Shown: in pieces, positions 5,300-5,456 of the stretch | How positions within the stretch are numbered: the stretch's first letter is position 1 | How the letters are laid out: each line of letters starts with the position of its first letter | Origin: JADFNO01 sp965369945 | Lineage (GTDB): Bacteria > Planctomycetota > Phycisphaerae > Phycisphaerales > SM1A02 | Direction of reading: 5' to 3' | Assembly (NCBI GenBank): GCA_965369945.1 | Contig: CBDUST010000297.1 | Coordinates: forward strand, 1 to 5,456 | DNA: 5,456 nt | The notes under the pieces: generated by a model | What the model was told of the DNA's origin: nothing | Database searches by the model: none | The model's input: only the letters and a program-made list of their open reading frames with translations | Made by a program: the position numbers and the translations under genes

Positions 5300-5357
5300 C
5301 GGCTCCGTCACCGAGTAGCTTTTGCATAGACAAACAAAGACCAGAACGACGGAGCCG
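5300..5357. repeat. 10-bp inverted repeat CGGCTCCGTC / GACGGAGCCG
   Basis: The arms at 5300-5309 and 5348-5357 are perfect reverse complements separated by 38 nt of AT-richer sequence. The right arm ends 38 nt before the candidate start at 5396. It might be a binding site, an RNA stem in a leader, or the trace of a small mobile element; nothing in the sequence decides between these. Confidence 0.5.
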
Positions 5358-5395
5358 CATCGCCATAGAGCGCTTCGTCCAAATAACAAAAGAAC

Positions 5396-5456
5396 ATGGC
5401 CAGAAACATGAACCAAGAATTGCGACCCGTTACCGTCGGCTCTCGAGGCCTGATCG
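5396..5456 (+). CDS. Possible start of a gene running off the right edge
   Basis: An ATG at 5396 opens a frame that stays open to the window edge: MARNMNQELRPVTVGSRGLI. An in-frame TAA at 5384-5386 lies just upstream, so this ATG (or the one at 5408) would be the start. The DNA before it is A-rich, but there is no clear Shine-Dalgarno. Twenty codons are too few to identify a family. Other frames are open here too, so this is a weak call. Confidence 0.3.
   Translation, partial: MARNMNQELRPVTVGSRGLI

Larger units (their letters stand above)
4997..5395 (+). other. Intergenic stretch with short direct and inverted repeats
   Basis: These 399 bp hold no gene I can support. The hairpin TCAGCT (4998-5003) with AGCTGA (5010-5015) begins 2 nt after the pilin-like stop and could mark its 3' end, without a T-run. 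The region also holds a 12-bp direct repeat (5055-5066 and 5157-5168), an 8-bp inverted pair (5155-5162 and 5213-5220) and a 10-bp inverted pair (5300-5309 and 5348-5357). Several frames are open for 60-100 codons here, on both strands, but none has recognisable protein character or a ribosome site. I see no tRNA cloverleaf and no CRISPR-like array. Confidence 0.5.

Noticed and set aside
5290..5312. tRNA T-arm-like GGTTCGGCTCC
   Set aside because: No flanking T-stem, anticodon arm or acceptor stem can be built around it.
5246..5455. Minus-strand frame entering from the right edge and ending at a TAG (5246-5248)
   Set aside because: It could be the tail of a convergent gene, but about 69 codons without a motif and with mixed third-position bases give no positive support.
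5155..5456. 100-codon + frame open to the right edge from a TTG
   Set aside because: Composition is Arg/Ser/His-rich, typical of a non-coding frame. It has no ribosome site and conflicts with the ATG frame at 5396.

Overview
This window looks like the end of a flagellar biosynthesis operon, in the order flhA (last codons only), flhF, flhG, a small membrane protein and fliA. An unlinked type IV pilin-like gene follows, and then about 400 bp of gene-poor DNA runs to the right edge. All supported genes are on the + strand. The composition is moderately GC-rich. The gene order, a long FlhF, a FliA with an appended basic tail and a nearby single pseudopilin would fit a Planctomycetota-like or other deep-branching flagellated bacterium. 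That placement is inference from gene style only; nothing in the window fixes the taxon.

Layout. 1-83: probable C-terminus of FlhA. 151-1851: FlhF, an SRP-type GTPase, with its start set by a strong Shine-Dalgarno. 1848-2858: FlhG, a MinD-type ATPase, overlapping flhF by 4 bp (ATGA). 2948-3241: a two-helix membrane protein of unknown function. 3283-3340: three consecutive hairpins in front of fliA, with competing pairings. 3364-4239: FliA (sigma-28) carrying a lysine/threonine tail of about 32 residues. 4240-4555: intergenic region with a GC-rich hairpin just after fliA and further hairpins. 4556-4996: prepilin-type protein with a classic G^FTLIE cleavage site. 4997-5395: no convincing gene, but short direct and inverted repeats. 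5396-5456: possible first codons of another gene.

How the genes work together. FlhA is the export-gate protein of the flagellar type III apparatus. FlhF (GTPase) and FlhG (ATPase) set where and how many flagella are built. FlhG carries the N-terminal DQAxxLR element that in the known family stimulates FlhF GTP hydrolysis, and a C-terminal amphipathic stretch that could bind membrane. FliA then switches on late flagellar genes. The small membrane protein sits between the placement pair and the sigma factor, so a flagellar role is plausible but unproven. The pilin-like gene is separated by 316 bp and is probably a separate transcription unit.

I do not see a clear new multi-gene system. The points most worth a second look are the K/T tail on FliA, the switch-like hairpin cluster before fliA, the unidentified membrane protein, the very long FlhF linker, and the repeat-bearing right flank.
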